A stretch of DNA of 6,774 nt from NCBI GenBank assembly GCA_020428185.1, contig JAGQNH010000067.1, forward strand, positions 1-6,774, given 5' to 3'. The position numbers and the translations under genes are program-made. Source of the stretch: Candidatus Saccharimonadota bacterium. Its GTDB lineage: Bacteria; Patescibacteriota; Saccharimonadia; Saccharimonadales; Saccharimonadaceae. Positions 1 to 5,283 of the stretch are shown piece after piece (the stretch's first letter is position 1; every line of letters begins with the position of its first letter). The notes below the pieces were generated by a model. That model had not been told where the DNA came from. It was given only the letters and a program-made list of their open reading frames with translations, and made no database searches.

Positions 1-41
1 ATACTGCAATCAAAAATCTTTTGTGAAATAGTATTTTACAC

Positions 42-69
42 TTGACCATAAGCGAATAACTGTTACAAT
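42..69 (+). promoter_or_regulatory. Promoter of the LysM-like protein gene
   Basis: A -35 box TTGACC (42-47) is separated by 16 bases from a -10 box TACAAT (64-69), which is preceded by the extended -10 dinucleotide (TGT at 61-63). The predicted start of transcription is near 76, giving a leader of about 40 bases before the ATG at 116. The same nine-base string TGTTACAAT recurs at 1033-1041. This is a pattern match only. Confidence 0.7.
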
Positions 70-115
70 TTTTTCATATACATTTAATAATGTGGTGGGC
101 AGTAGGGGGTTTCGC

Positions 116-622
116 ATGGAACTAATAGAAAAATACCGATGGCCCGTCTTTTTTGCAACAGCTATCGTCTTACTCGGGGTATTGATCGGTGCTAGCAATA
201 GCGACAAAAAAACAGTAGATACTGACCAAAAAACAACAAAGAATTCATCAAGTCAGCAAGCAAAATCTGACAAGCAGAAAAAAGAAGATGAAGCGAAGGC
301 GAAGGCCGATGCCGCTATGACCGGCACTGTCACATACACTGCACAGATGGGCGATTCATACACAGTATTGGCGCGCAAGGCCGTACAAGCCTACGCACAC
401 GACAGAGGCATGACACTGAAGCCAGCTCAGATTATCGCAGCTGAAACACACTTGACCGTGGACGCCGATTCGCCATATCTTGATTACGGACAAAAGGTTT
501 CATTTGATAAATCAGTCGTCAGCAAGGCTGTCATGAGCGCACAAGCACTCACAGCATCAGAGCTTGCTGCGTGGGAAGCATACGTCCCATACGTCGTTTT
601 CGACACAAGCCTTAACGGATAG
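116..622 (+). CDS. Membrane-anchored protein with a divergent LysM-like domain
   Basis: The 168-aa protein has a short basic N-terminus (E5-K6-Y7-R8), one hydrophobic helix at about residues 9-26, a Lys/Gln/Ser-rich low-complexity linker at about 30-68, and a compact C-terminal domain at about 72-135. That domain follows the LysM pattern: TYTAQMGDSYTVLARKA near the start, an IIAAETHL segment where LysM usually has its I-x-x-x-N helix, and L-x-x-G-Q-x-V near the end (about 122-128). LysM domains bind peptidoglycan or other GlcNAc polymers, so a protein anchored in the membrane and reaching into the cell wall is inferred. ATG 116 is preferred over the in-frame GTG at 92 because AGGGGG (104-109) lies six bases upstream and the hydrophobic helix then starts near the N-terminus. 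There is no catalytic domain. The gene is monocistronic, with its own promoter and a strong terminator. The LysM assignment is moderate because the domain is longer than a standard 45-residue LysM. Confidence 0.8.
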   Translation: MELIEKYRWPVFFATAIVLLGVLIGASNSDKKTVDTDQKTTKNSSSQQAKSDKQKKEDEAKAKADAAMTGTVTYTAQMGDSYTVLARKAVQAYAHDRGMTLKPAQIIAAETHLTVDADSPYLDYGQKVSFDKSVVSKAVMSAQALTASELAAWEAYVPYVVFDTSLNG

Positions 623-634
623 CACTTCGGAGAC

Positions 635-670
635 AAACAGCCTTTACACAAAAGGCTGTTTTCTTTTTTT
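635..670 (+). terminator. Intrinsic terminator after the LysM-like gene
   Basis: A perfect 11-bp stem (635-645 with 651-661) has a five-base ACACA loop and is followed by a T-rich tract (TTCTTTTTTT, ending at 670). It lies 13 bases after the TAG stop at 622. It separates the LysM-like gene from the next gene, whose -10 box begins only about 12 bases downstream. Confidence 0.92.
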
Positions 671-678
671 AAAAAATA

Positions 679-689
679 TGTTATAAAAT
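679..689 (+). promoter_or_regulatory. Extended -10 promoter of the 72-aa gene
   Basis: TGT followed by TATAAAAT gives an extended -10 box. No good -35 is visible, because the position it would occupy lies in the T tract of the preceding terminator. The predicted transcript starts near 695, about 30 bases before ATG 725. Confidence 0.5.
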
Positions 690-724
690 ACCTATCATTC
701 CTCGCAAACAAAGGAGTTATAGGA

Positions 725-943
725 ATGTCTCCACAAGAAGCTGCTCAACTTCGTACCGAGAGGTCTTTCAAAGAACATCTCGAGATTTCACACAGGCTCA
801 GCCAACTCGCATCTAGGGGATTTCTGGATTTTGTCATCCCTCGCAAATACCCGGACTGCTCGTGGCTTATCGCCGACTTCCGTGGCATCCGAGCACTCGG
901 CTCCAAAAAAGAAGCACTGGAATTTCTCGCAAATTTCGAGTAG
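725..943 (+). CDS. Hypothetical protein, 72 aa
   Basis: I do not recognise this family. The ATG at 725 has a strong ribosome binding site, AAGGAG (711-716), eight bases upstream. The product is a small soluble protein: a charged N-terminal part likely to be helical (about residues 3-30, with EEx/LRTERSFKEHLE-type spacing), a central hydrophobic stretch FLDFVIPRKYPDCSWLIADF (33-52), and a short C-terminal helix (KKEALEFLANFE). It has one cysteine, no signal peptide and no membrane segment. It has its own extended -10 promoter and an intrinsic terminator, which with the ribosome binding site makes expression credible. The context, between a cell-wall-binding protein and a tRNA, gives no functional clue. 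Confidence 0.8.
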   Translation: MSPQEAAQLRTERSFKEHLEISHRLSQLASRGFLDFVIPRKYPDCSWLIADFRGIRALGSKKEALEFLANFE

Positions 944-955
944 CCAATTGATCAT

Positions 956-985
956 AGGGCGTCCAATACACACGGGCGCCCTTTT
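956..985 (+). terminator. Intrinsic terminator after the 72-aa gene
   Basis: A nine-base-pair GC-rich stem (956-964 with 974-982, one G-U pair) has a nine-base loop and is followed by TTTT (982-985). It starts 12 bases after the stop codon. The T tract is short, so termination may be incomplete. Confidence 0.75.
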
Positions 986-1032
986 CATGCGATTTTTACC
1001 TGCCCCTCCCTCTCGCAATATCATCATATATC

Positions 1033-1041
1033 TGTTACAAT
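1033..1041 (+). promoter_or_regulatory. Extended -10 promoter of the hairpin/tRNA region
   Basis: TGTTACAAT is identical to the extended -10 box of the LysM-like gene. The -35 position is poor (TCGCAA at 1013-1018). Transcription would start near 1048 and read through the hairpins at 1063-1175 and probably into tRNA-Met. There is no terminator-like T tract between here and 1412. Confidence 0.6.
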
Positions 1042-1062
1042 AATTTTTGCACTTTTGCGATT

Positions 1063-1118
1063 GGCAAACTTGTTTGCCTACGATTTTGCAAACCAAGCTT
1101 CAGCTGTTTGCGAAATCG
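1063..1118 (+). other. Two tandem RNA hairpins (structured leader or ncRNA)
   Basis: Hairpin 1 is GGCAAA-CTTG-TTTGCC (1063-1078), a perfect 6-bp stem with a CTTG loop. Hairpin 2 starts two bases later: a 13-bp stem (1081-1093 with 1106-1118, one G-U pair) closes a 12-base loop that can form a further 3-bp helix (1096-1098 with 1103-1105). Hairpin 2 ends directly at AAAGGAGG (1119-1126), a near-perfect Shine-Dalgarno sequence. Such an arrangement is typical of a regulatory leader, but no convincing coding sequence follows. The region is untranslated and does not match the T-box, tmRNA, SRP RNA or RNase P consensus features I know. Confidence 0.5.
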
Positions 1119-1161
1119 AAAGGAGGAATAACGAAGGAGTGCCAGCATTCAAACTTGTTTG
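1065..1161 (+). repeat. Repeated 12-base dyad CAAACTTGTTTG
   Basis: The same 12-base self-complementary element occurs at 1065-1076 and 1150-1161, each at the tip of a longer hairpin with unrelated flanking stem bases. Coordinates span both copies. Conservation of the loop and tip, but not the lower stem, suggests a shared binding signal or a common origin. Confidence 0.6.
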
Positions 1162-1175
1162 GATGCGAGAACTCC
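1136..1175 (+). other. Long two-tier hairpin after the AGGAGG site
   Basis: Outer stem GGAGT/ACTCC (1136-1140 with 1171-1175), a symmetric 4x4 internal loop (GCCA opposite GAGA), then an inner 9-bp stem (1145-1153 with 1158-1166, one T-G pair) and a CTTG loop. The tip, CAAACTTGTTTG (1150-1161), is identical to the tip of the hairpin at 1063-1078. An AAGGAG (1134-1139) is buried in the outer stem. A 20-codon frame from GTG 1139 to TAG 1201 overlaps it but is judged unlikely to be a gene. Confidence 0.5.
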
Positions 1176-1191
1176 AAGTGAATTCCGACGC

Positions 1192-1215
1192 GGCAGCGTA
1201 GCTCAGTTGGAGAGC
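1192..1215 (+). pseudogene. tRNA-Met 5' fragment (acceptor strand and D-arm)
   Basis: Positions 1192-1210 are identical to the first 19 bases of the functional tRNA at 1308-1326. The following AGAGC keeps a complete D-stem (GCTC 1201-1204 with GAGC 1212-1215) with a loop shortened by two bases. After 1215 there is no anticodon arm, T-arm or 3' acceptor strand, so it is a broken tRNA copy. It can also pair with the inverted D-arm copy at 1238-1253, forming a 12-bp stem with a two-base bulge. Confidence 0.7.
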
Positions 1216-1237
1216 CTTCAGCATAAATAATCGCGAG

Positions 1238-1253
1238 ACGCTCTAACCAACTG
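1238..1253 (-). repeat. Inverted 16-base copy of the tRNA-Met D-arm
   Basis: ACGCTCTAACCAACTG is the exact reverse complement of tRNA-Met positions 1320-1335 (D-loop, 3' D-stem and two further bases). It contains the two bases that the nearer fragment at 1192-1215 lacks, so it derives from, or is matched to, the intact tRNA. A small hairpin (ACTGGT 1250-1255 with ACCAGT 1269-1274) overlaps its end. The rest of 1256-1307 shows nothing I can name. Confidence 0.7.
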
Positions 1254-1307
1254 GTCATCTTTGTCGAAACCAGTACGGTTGCACCTTACACAAGACAAAT
1301 CTATTAT

Positions 1308-1384
1308 GGCAGCGTAGCTCAGTTGGTTAGAGCGTAGGACTCATAAGCCTAAGGTCACAAGTTCAATCCTTGTCGCTGCTACCA
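1308..1384 (+). tRNA. tRNA-Met (CAU), elongator type
   Basis: This is a complete 77-base cloverleaf with encoded CCA. It has an acceptor stem 1308-1314/1374-1380, D-arm 1317-1333, anticodon arm 1335-1351 with loop CTCATAA (anticodon 1342-1344), variable loop AGGTC, T-arm 1357-1373 with loop TTCAATC, and discriminator A1381. The D-arm and GGTCACAAGTTC block resemble bacterial elongator tRNA-Met. The three consecutive G-C pairs and first-pair mismatch of the initiator are absent. A CAU tRNA could instead be tRNA-Ile2 modified by TilS, which sequence alone cannot exclude. Two oddities: the first acceptor pair is G-U, and the closing pair of the anticodon loop is A-G (1339/1347). It is probably transcribed from the promoter at 1033 or from a weaker local one. 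Confidence 0.93.
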
Positions 1385-1423
1385 TGAAAAGACAGTCACC
1401 TTGCGTGGCTGTTTTTTCATGGT
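1381..1423 (+). terminator. Intrinsic terminator overlapping the tRNA 3' end
   Basis: A 19-bp imperfect hairpin pairs 1381-1399 with 1405-1423 around a CTTGC loop. The functional core is ACAGTCAC/GTGGCTGT followed by six T (1412-1417). The lower ten pairs are perfect and include the discriminator base and CCA of the tRNA. The mirror-image A tract gives it a bidirectional character. Confidence 0.88.
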
Positions 1424-1439
1424 ACGTCGTTGGTTTTGG

Positions 1440-1476
1440 ACTTGTGACTTTTTGCGAAGCAAAAATAGTCACAAGT
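1440..1476. repeat. Long inverted repeat matching the tRNA T-arm
   Basis: The outer stem ACTTGTGAC/GTCACAAGT (1440-1448 with 1468-1476), a two-base bulge, the inner stem TTTTTGC/GCAAAAA (1449-1455 with 1459-1465) and a GAA loop total 16 bp. The right arm GTCACAAGTT (1468-1477) is identical to tRNA-Met 1354-1363, and the left arm is its inverse. No T tract follows on + and no obvious one on -, so it is not a typical terminator. The rest of 1424-1490 holds nothing else I can recognise. Confidence 0.65.
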
Positions 1477-1489
1477 TTGCAGACTTATG

Positions 1490-1519
1490 TCGACATCCCT
1501 GTCACCACTTCCGTATAAG
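1490..1519 (+). promoter_or_regulatory. Candidate promoter of the 85-aa gene
   Basis: TCGACA (1490-1495, one mismatch to TTGACA) is 18 bases from TATAAG (1514-1519), which predicts a transcript start near 1526. An alternative -10, TACACT (1532-1537) with a poor -35, would start transcription at about the ATG itself (1544). That alternative would explain why no ribosome binding site is visible. Confidence 0.4.
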
Positions 1520-1543
1520 TAGTAGTTCCGCTACACTATACGC

Positions 1544-1801
1544 ATGAACGATGGCTACCGATACGAACAAGAACCGTACGTCACACAAAACCCTGAACAT
1601 GTAGCTGCAAGCCGAGCAGAAATAATACACAAGCTCAGTCGTGTTAGTCTCAGTGCCATGGAATTAATCGCATTGTCGCGATTTCCCTACGACATCACAA
1701 ACAGTGCGCTTCATCAGCTCGAATCACAACATGCAATCCGCAAGATGTATGCCACAACTGATCAGCAAAATGTCATAGTCGGCTACGAACTAGTTGTCTA
1801 G
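1544..1801 (+). CDS. Hypothetical protein, 85 aa, possibly winged-helix-like
   Basis: I do not recognise this family. The protein is soluble, with an acidic Tyr-rich N-terminus (NDGYRYEQEPYVTQNPEH), then helical segments: about 20-33 (VAASRAEIIHKLSRV), 36-45 (LSAMELIALS) and 52-65 (TNSALHQLESQHAI). A short predicted beta hairpin follows (IRKMYATTDQQNVIVGYELV). Three helices followed by a hairpin is the order of a winged helix-turn-helix, which would suggest DNA binding, but this is only a shape argument and no family motif is seen. No Shine-Dalgarno sequence precedes ATG 1544, so translation may be leaderless or weak. The next gene starts 50 bases downstream on the same strand with no terminator between, so the two may be co-transcribed. 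Confidence 0.65.
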   Translation: MNDGYRYEQEPYVTQNPEHVAASRAEIIHKLSRVSLSAMELIALSRFPYDITNSALHQLESQHAIRKMYATTDQQNVIVGYELVV

Positions 1802-1815
1802 ATTCTTGGTTATGC

Positions 1816-1844
1816 TTGCCTATTTACAAGCAGCGATTCATAGT
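1816..1844 (+). promoter_or_regulatory. Weak candidate promoter just before ATG 1852
   Basis: TTGCCT (1816-1821) and CATAGT (1839-1844) are 17 bases apart and would start transcription at about 1851, one base before the chosen ATG. Both boxes are imperfect. It is listed because the gene has no ribosome binding site and this placement would make its mRNA leaderless. Confidence 0.25.
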
Positions 1845-1851
1845 TGATTAC

Positions 1852-2430
1852 ATGACAGAAAGACGAATGTCTTCAGAGAAGTGCGCCAACTGTCCGAACC
1901 GTGGCAAGATTGCGAAATTACTCGCCCGCGCCACCCGACAAAGAGAACGTGCCGAAGGCTGCGAAGGCGTCACAACGGTATCTCATGGTCAGATCGTGAC
2001 CCAGATACGTACCGGCAACGAGTCTTCACCACCACAAAACACATGGAACTCACTTACAGCTTCGTGTGAATACGGAGGTGAGCGTCGTTACAGTAGAACT
2101 GATTGGACTACTGAAACCATATGCGGACGAGAAACAATTGAGCCAAGAAATGGCGAAGTACCCTTTGGTGTAGATGGAGAGTTCCTTCGAATACACAATG
2201 ACGGTAGGCGAACCGCCGCGTTTATCAAAGGAAACGAACAGGAACTTGCCGACCATTTCGGAATACTCAGCACCATGGAACTACTCGACAATGTAAGCGA
2301 GATGCAAGATGCTGAGGACAATGGCGATATCGATGCTGCCAGGCACGCGCAAGAGAAAATCGCCCAAAAAGGCTTCGAAGTCGTCGCGACTTCAAGTCGT
2401 CGCGGTACAAAAAACGACACATCCAAGTAG
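1852..2430 (+). CDS. Hypothetical protein with an N-terminal CxxC motif, 192 aa
   Basis: I do not recognise this family. From ATG 1852 the protein has a CANC (C11, C14) motif, a strongly basic stretch at about 18-34 (KIAKLLARATRQRERAE), further cysteines at 37, 72 and 91, a middle region rich in Thr, Ser and Trp, and a C-terminal helical segment at about 127-175 (acidic, DAEDNGDIDAARHAQEKIAQ). It ends in a basic, disordered-looking tail (SSRRGTKNDTSK). The Cys spacing could bind zinc, but no named finger pattern fits. There is no signal peptide or membrane segment. The reading frame is open upstream to TTG 1816, which would add 12 residues, and ATG 1867 is another possible start. None of these has a clear Shine-Dalgarno sequence. 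A strong terminator 16 bases downstream supports a real transcription unit. Confidence 0.7.
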   Translation: MTERRMSSEKCANCPNRGKIAKLLARATRQRERAEGCEGVTTVSHGQIVTQIRTGNESSPPQNTWNSLTASCEYGGERRYSRTDWTTETICGRETIEPRNGEVPFGVDGEFLRIHNDGRRTAAFIKGNEQELADHFGILSTMELLDNVSEMQDAEDNGDIDAARHAQEKIAQKGFEVVATSSRRGTKNDTSK

Positions 2431-2446
2431 CACTACTTGTCAGCTA

Positions 2447-2478
2447 AGCGCCCAGCAAACCTGGGCGCTCTTTATTTT
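2447..2478 (+). terminator. Intrinsic terminator between convergent genes
   Basis: AGCGCCCAG (2447-2455) pairs perfectly with CTGGGCGCT (2461-2469) around CAAAC, followed by TCTTTATTTT (2469-2478). It ends the 1852-2430 gene. On the - strand the same hairpin lies 20 bases after the mannosidase stop but lacks a T tract, so it would terminate that transcript poorly. Confidence 0.88.
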
Positions 2479-2488
2479 GCTATAGTCA

Positions 2489-5173
2489 TCAACTCAACCG
2501 CACCGACACAATACCCCGTGGCAACACAAACTCATGCATATCCGTAGCTTTATCCAGAGGCTGTCCATCATAGGTACACTCGACAGCAGCTGCAAACGCA
2601 CCGCTTAGCTTGATTGTCACTGGCTCATCGTCCGGGTTCGAAAAACGCGCAATCACCGCCTGACCATCTGCAGTTGGGCGAAGGGTCGGCATTTCAATCT
2701 TGCGCGACATTGCGACATCCAATAGGCCATTGATATTCGCACCAGCAAAACCATGCTCTGCCTTGTGAAAATAATCATACGACCGAGCAATGACTTCGCC
2801 TGCGCTTTGCTGGCCGCCAAAACTCACAGCGTACTCATAGGTATTTTTGCCAATCATCTGCGCATCGGGTGTAGAAGATCCTGGTCCGGCCCAACCTGGT
2901 CGTGTCTTCAGATTGCCTCTACTCAAGTATCCAACACTGCGTAGTAGGGTAAGTGCGACTTCATTGATAGTGCCAGCGTCGTCGGTCAAAGCTTCGTGCT
3001 CGGGAAGTCCGCGATTATACAAAGTGATGTCACCTGCCGTCACGACACCTTGATTATGTGTCGTCGCGATAGGCATCGACTCCATCCAACCATCCCCACC
3101 CTGAATTGGCACAGCTGGTCGAGAAGTCATTCCATATGGCTCCTTGGCCCGCACCGTATCAACGGCGTTTGGTGTATCAAACCGCACGCGCACACGATGA
3201 TCACGTGCAGTATTGTCGATAGTAGTGACAAATTCTATCCGATCAATCGACTCATCCTTGTACAATCTCAACTTCGTGCTAATCGGCATAGTCACCAAAT
3301 TCGCAGAGCGCGACTCTACCTGCCTCACCGCTCCTTCTGGCCCATCCAGACCTTCGGGAATTTCAAGTTGTGTGTCAATTTGTATTTCAGTAAATACAGG
3401 TCCTTCGTTCACAACGCGAACAACCGCTTGGCTATCTTTTGTCGTACGCACGATATCATCATCAACAAAACAAAAATTATATTCGTCACCACGATCACCC
3501 TGATCCTCAAACACCAATCCTTTCATCACTGTGCCCGTTGATTTTTCGGTCATTTTTATCGTGCCGTTTGGTAACACGTCAAGTAAGTAGCGATTATTTT
3601 CGAAACTCTTTGTTTCAGGCGAATAATCTTGAAGCTCCTCACTGTCTAGCTGCTCGAGCCTCACCTGCACCGAACTCATACTTTGCATCGGCAAGGCACA
3701 GACCGCATAACGAGTATCAACCTTTTGAACTAATTGGGCAGGGTAGGTGACTACTTTGCTATCAGAATATATAACGACAGCTCTCAATCCTCGATCATGC
3801 TCCAACTCGCCTTCCATCGGCACTTCGACCAAAACCGTCCGATTGTAGGGCAGTAGATTTGCAAATGTTTGCCCTCTTTCCTTGTGCTGATATGGACCGT
3901 AAGTATCGTGTCTGTTGCCAAGCGCCGCAATCGAATTGCGCGCCGCTTGATTAGCCGAATTATATGCACCAGTCATAAGCGAAAGCGGCAATGGATACGC
4001 GTCGTCCGAACCACATCCCGAAATTGTATCGTGCGATCCAACCGGCTGAATTTGTTCAACTCCCCTCAACCATCCAACTACTTGTTGCCATGATGCATGA
4101 TCGTTCTCGCCCACCTGTCCGGCATTTCGCGCCAGAATAAGCAGCGACACAAGCACGCCCGCATCATATATTCTCGTCTCAACCTCATGCATGCGCTGTT
4201 TCAAATACATACGAGCCGAATCAATACCACGCAAAACATAATGTTCTTTACCGTGACGCATTTCACCACGATATGTTGGCAACTTTTCCATATCTACGGT
4301 TCTCAAGGCCAGATCGACATAGCGCCCGAGTGAACTTGTTCGAATCTTAAAATTCTCAATCCCTAGCTCATCGCGAATCTTTTCCTGTACACCTTCGAGT
4401 ACTTGCGGCAAATCTTCGTCCGGCTTCGTGAAATCATTACCATTCATCACAAGCATATGAGGCAGATCAACTTGCTTATAGCGATTGCCGTAACGATTCA
4501 TAAGTGCACGTATAGCAATTGTCGCAGCATCTACTTGCCTACCATAAAACACTTCCGGCGGCACAGTGCCACGCTCCATACCCGCATCGGTCAAATGACC
4601 AGCGTTCGCATAACCGCCGGGTATCATAAATGTTGGTACGCGGCTGCCATCGGGGCTTTCCCACATAAACAACGGCCAGTCATGTTCGAATCCGCGCATC
4701 GATATTATTGATCTTTTGCCGGCATGTCTTGCGACCATCGGTGCGGTTTCTGGCTGCCCAAACGAGTCGGGTAGGTACTTGTCAATTGACGGCTCACCGC
4801 CAAGTTCTCTGGCAATCTTTTCGCCAAACTCAAAATTCCAAAATTCTAGCTCCTGTGGACTCAAAAAAACATCAGGCTGTGTATACATACTAATCAGCTC
4901 CATACGACCTTCACGAATCATATCGAGCAAATCCTGCTTAATCTGCTTTCCGCCGCCCTCGACAAATTCTTTTGCGGTAATCATCTGTTCAAGCGTAAAC
5001 TTATCCACCTTCACGGTTTTCACAAATGCTTCTATTTCTCGCATTTTTGATGATTCACGATCGCGATACCACGCGTAGTCCAGATGACTGTGGGGTACAA
5101 CGTCAAAGATAACCTCGTCTTGCTCACGATACCATGCGAGCAGTTCGGGATTGATCGGCTCATTTTCGCTCAT
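2489..5173 (-). CDS. Glycoside hydrolase family 38 alpha-mannosidase
   Basis: The enzyme is predicted to hydrolyse terminal alpha-mannosyl linkages with retention of configuration, using a zinc ion. The 894-aa length is normal for bacterial GH38. Seen: the N-terminal catalytic signature PHSHLDYAWYRDRE (27-40), whose H30 and D32 match the metal ligands; PDSFGQP with D136 in the nucleophile position; and the helical-domain block GEMRHGKEHYVLRGIDSARM (303-322), which is typical of the family's middle domain. SHDTISGCGSDD (380-391) supplies the third metal-binding His (H381). The rest, about 440-894, is the beta-rich C-terminal domain with the characteristic LTLLRSVGYLSRGNL...RPGWAGP segment. There is no signal peptide or membrane segment, so it should act in the cytoplasm on imported mannosides. 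It resembles the bacterial subgroup that includes mannosylglycerate hydrolase (MngB) more than the lysosomal or Golgi enzymes, so the exact substrate is open. ATG 5173 has AGGGAGG nine bases upstream. The gene stands alone, without a sugar transporter in view. Confidence 0.95.
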   Translation of the reverse strand: MSENEPINPELLAWYREQDEVIFDVVPHSHLDYAWYRDRESSKMREIEAFVKTVKVDKFTLEQMITAKEFVEGGGKQIKQDLLDMIREGRMELISMYTQPDVFLSPQELEFWNFEFGEKIARELGGEPSIDKYLPDSFGQPETAPMVARHAGKRSIISMRGFEHDWPLFMWESPDGSRVPTFMIPGGYANAGHLTDAGMERGTVPPEVFYGRQVDAATIAIRALMNRYGNRYKQVDLPHMLVMNGNDFTKPDEDLPQVLEGVQEKIRDELGIENFKIRTSSLGRYVDLALRTVDMEKLPTYRGEMRHGKEHYVLRGIDSARMYLKQRMHEVETRIYDAGVLVSLLILARNAGQVGENDHASWQQVVGWLRGVEQIQPVGSHDTISGCGSDDAYPLPLSLMTGAYNSANQAARNSIAALGNRHDTYGPYQHKERGQTFANLLPYNRTVLVEVPMEGELEHDRGLRAVVIYSDSKVVTYPAQLVQKVDTRYAVCALPMQSMSSVQVRLEQLDSEELQDYSPETKSFENNRYLLDVLPNGTIKMTEKSTGTVMKGLVFEDQGDRGDEYNFCFVDDDIVRTTKDSQAVVRVVNEGPVFTEIQIDTQLEIPEGLDGPEGAVRQVESRSANLVTMPISTKLRLYKDESIDRIEFVTTIDNTARDHRVRVRFDTPNAVDTVRAKEPYGMTSRPAVPIQGGDGWMESMPIATTHNQGVVTAGDITLYNRGLPEHEALTDDAGTINEVALTLLRSVGYLSRGNLKTRPGWAGPGSSTPDAQMIGKNTYEYAVSFGGQQSAGEVIARSYDYFHKAEHGFAGANINGLLDVAMSRKIEMPTLRPTADGQAVIARFSNPDDEPVTIKLSGAFAAAVECTYDGQPLDKATDMHEFVLPRGIVSVRLS

Positions 5174-5207
5174 ACTACTTGGCCTCCCTCACTTATTTGT
5201 ACCTACA

Positions 5208-5216
5208 ATAATACCA
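5208..5216 (-). promoter_or_regulatory. Extended -10 promoter of the mannosidase gene
   Basis: On the - strand TGG-TATTAT (extended -10; the -10 box is 5208-5213) lies about 35 bases before the mannosidase ATG, with the ribosome binding site (5183-5189) between them. The -35 region overlaps the T tract of the preceding terminator and has no good match, so the extended -10 would carry most of the recognition. Confidence 0.55.
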
Positions 5217-5231
5217 CTCACCGTTACCAAC

Positions 5232-5255
5232 AAAAAACCGTCCACGTCGTGACGG
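5232..5255 (-). terminator. Terminator of the 47-aa gene
   Basis: On the - strand, CCGTC and GACGG (5251-5255 with 5238-5242) close an eight-base loop and are followed by six T (5237-5232). Flanking A/T tracts can extend the stem past one mismatch. The stem is short, but the T run is clean, and the site is 29 bases after the stop of the 47-aa gene. Confidence 0.6.
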
Positions 5256-5283
5256 ATTTTTGTTACTTTTTACCGTGTAAGAC

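Noticed and set aside
22..40. A weak 8-bp hairpin (TGTGAAAT/ATTTTACA) upstream of the first promoter
   Set aside because: It is A/T-rich with one G-U pair, a three-base loop and no T tract. It could be an operator or the end of an upstream gene's trailer, but nothing decides it.
788..1096. A 102-codon - strand frame antisense to the 72-aa gene
   Set aside because: It spans the terminator and promoter of + strand units, its composition is Cys-rich and irregular, and it lacks a ribosome binding site.
1139..1201. A 20-codon frame (GTG to TAG) downstream of AGGAGG
   Set aside because: The start lies in the stem of a strong hairpin, the best ribosome binding site is 12 bases away, and the stop is inside the tRNA fragment. 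The peptide matches nothing I recognise.
1256..1290. A string resembling the tmRNA 5' end (GGTTTCGACA on the - strand)
   Set aside because: No tmRNA 3' tRNA-like half, tag frame or pairing partner follows on that strand, so it is probably chance.
1302..1307. TATTAT directly before tRNA-Met as its promoter -10
   Set aside because: It touches the first base of the tRNA, so transcription would start inside the acceptor stem.
1191..1310. The interval as an integrated element with tRNA attachment sites
   Set aside because: The 19-base direct repeats are only 116 bases apart, enclose no genes, and involve the 5' end of the tRNA rather than the usual 3' end or anticodon region.
2753..4893. Several open frames of 60-180 codons on the + strand inside the mannosidase gene
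   Set aside because: They lie antisense to a clear GH38 coding sequence, lack ribosome binding sites and domain-like composition, and follow from the codon usage of the real gene.
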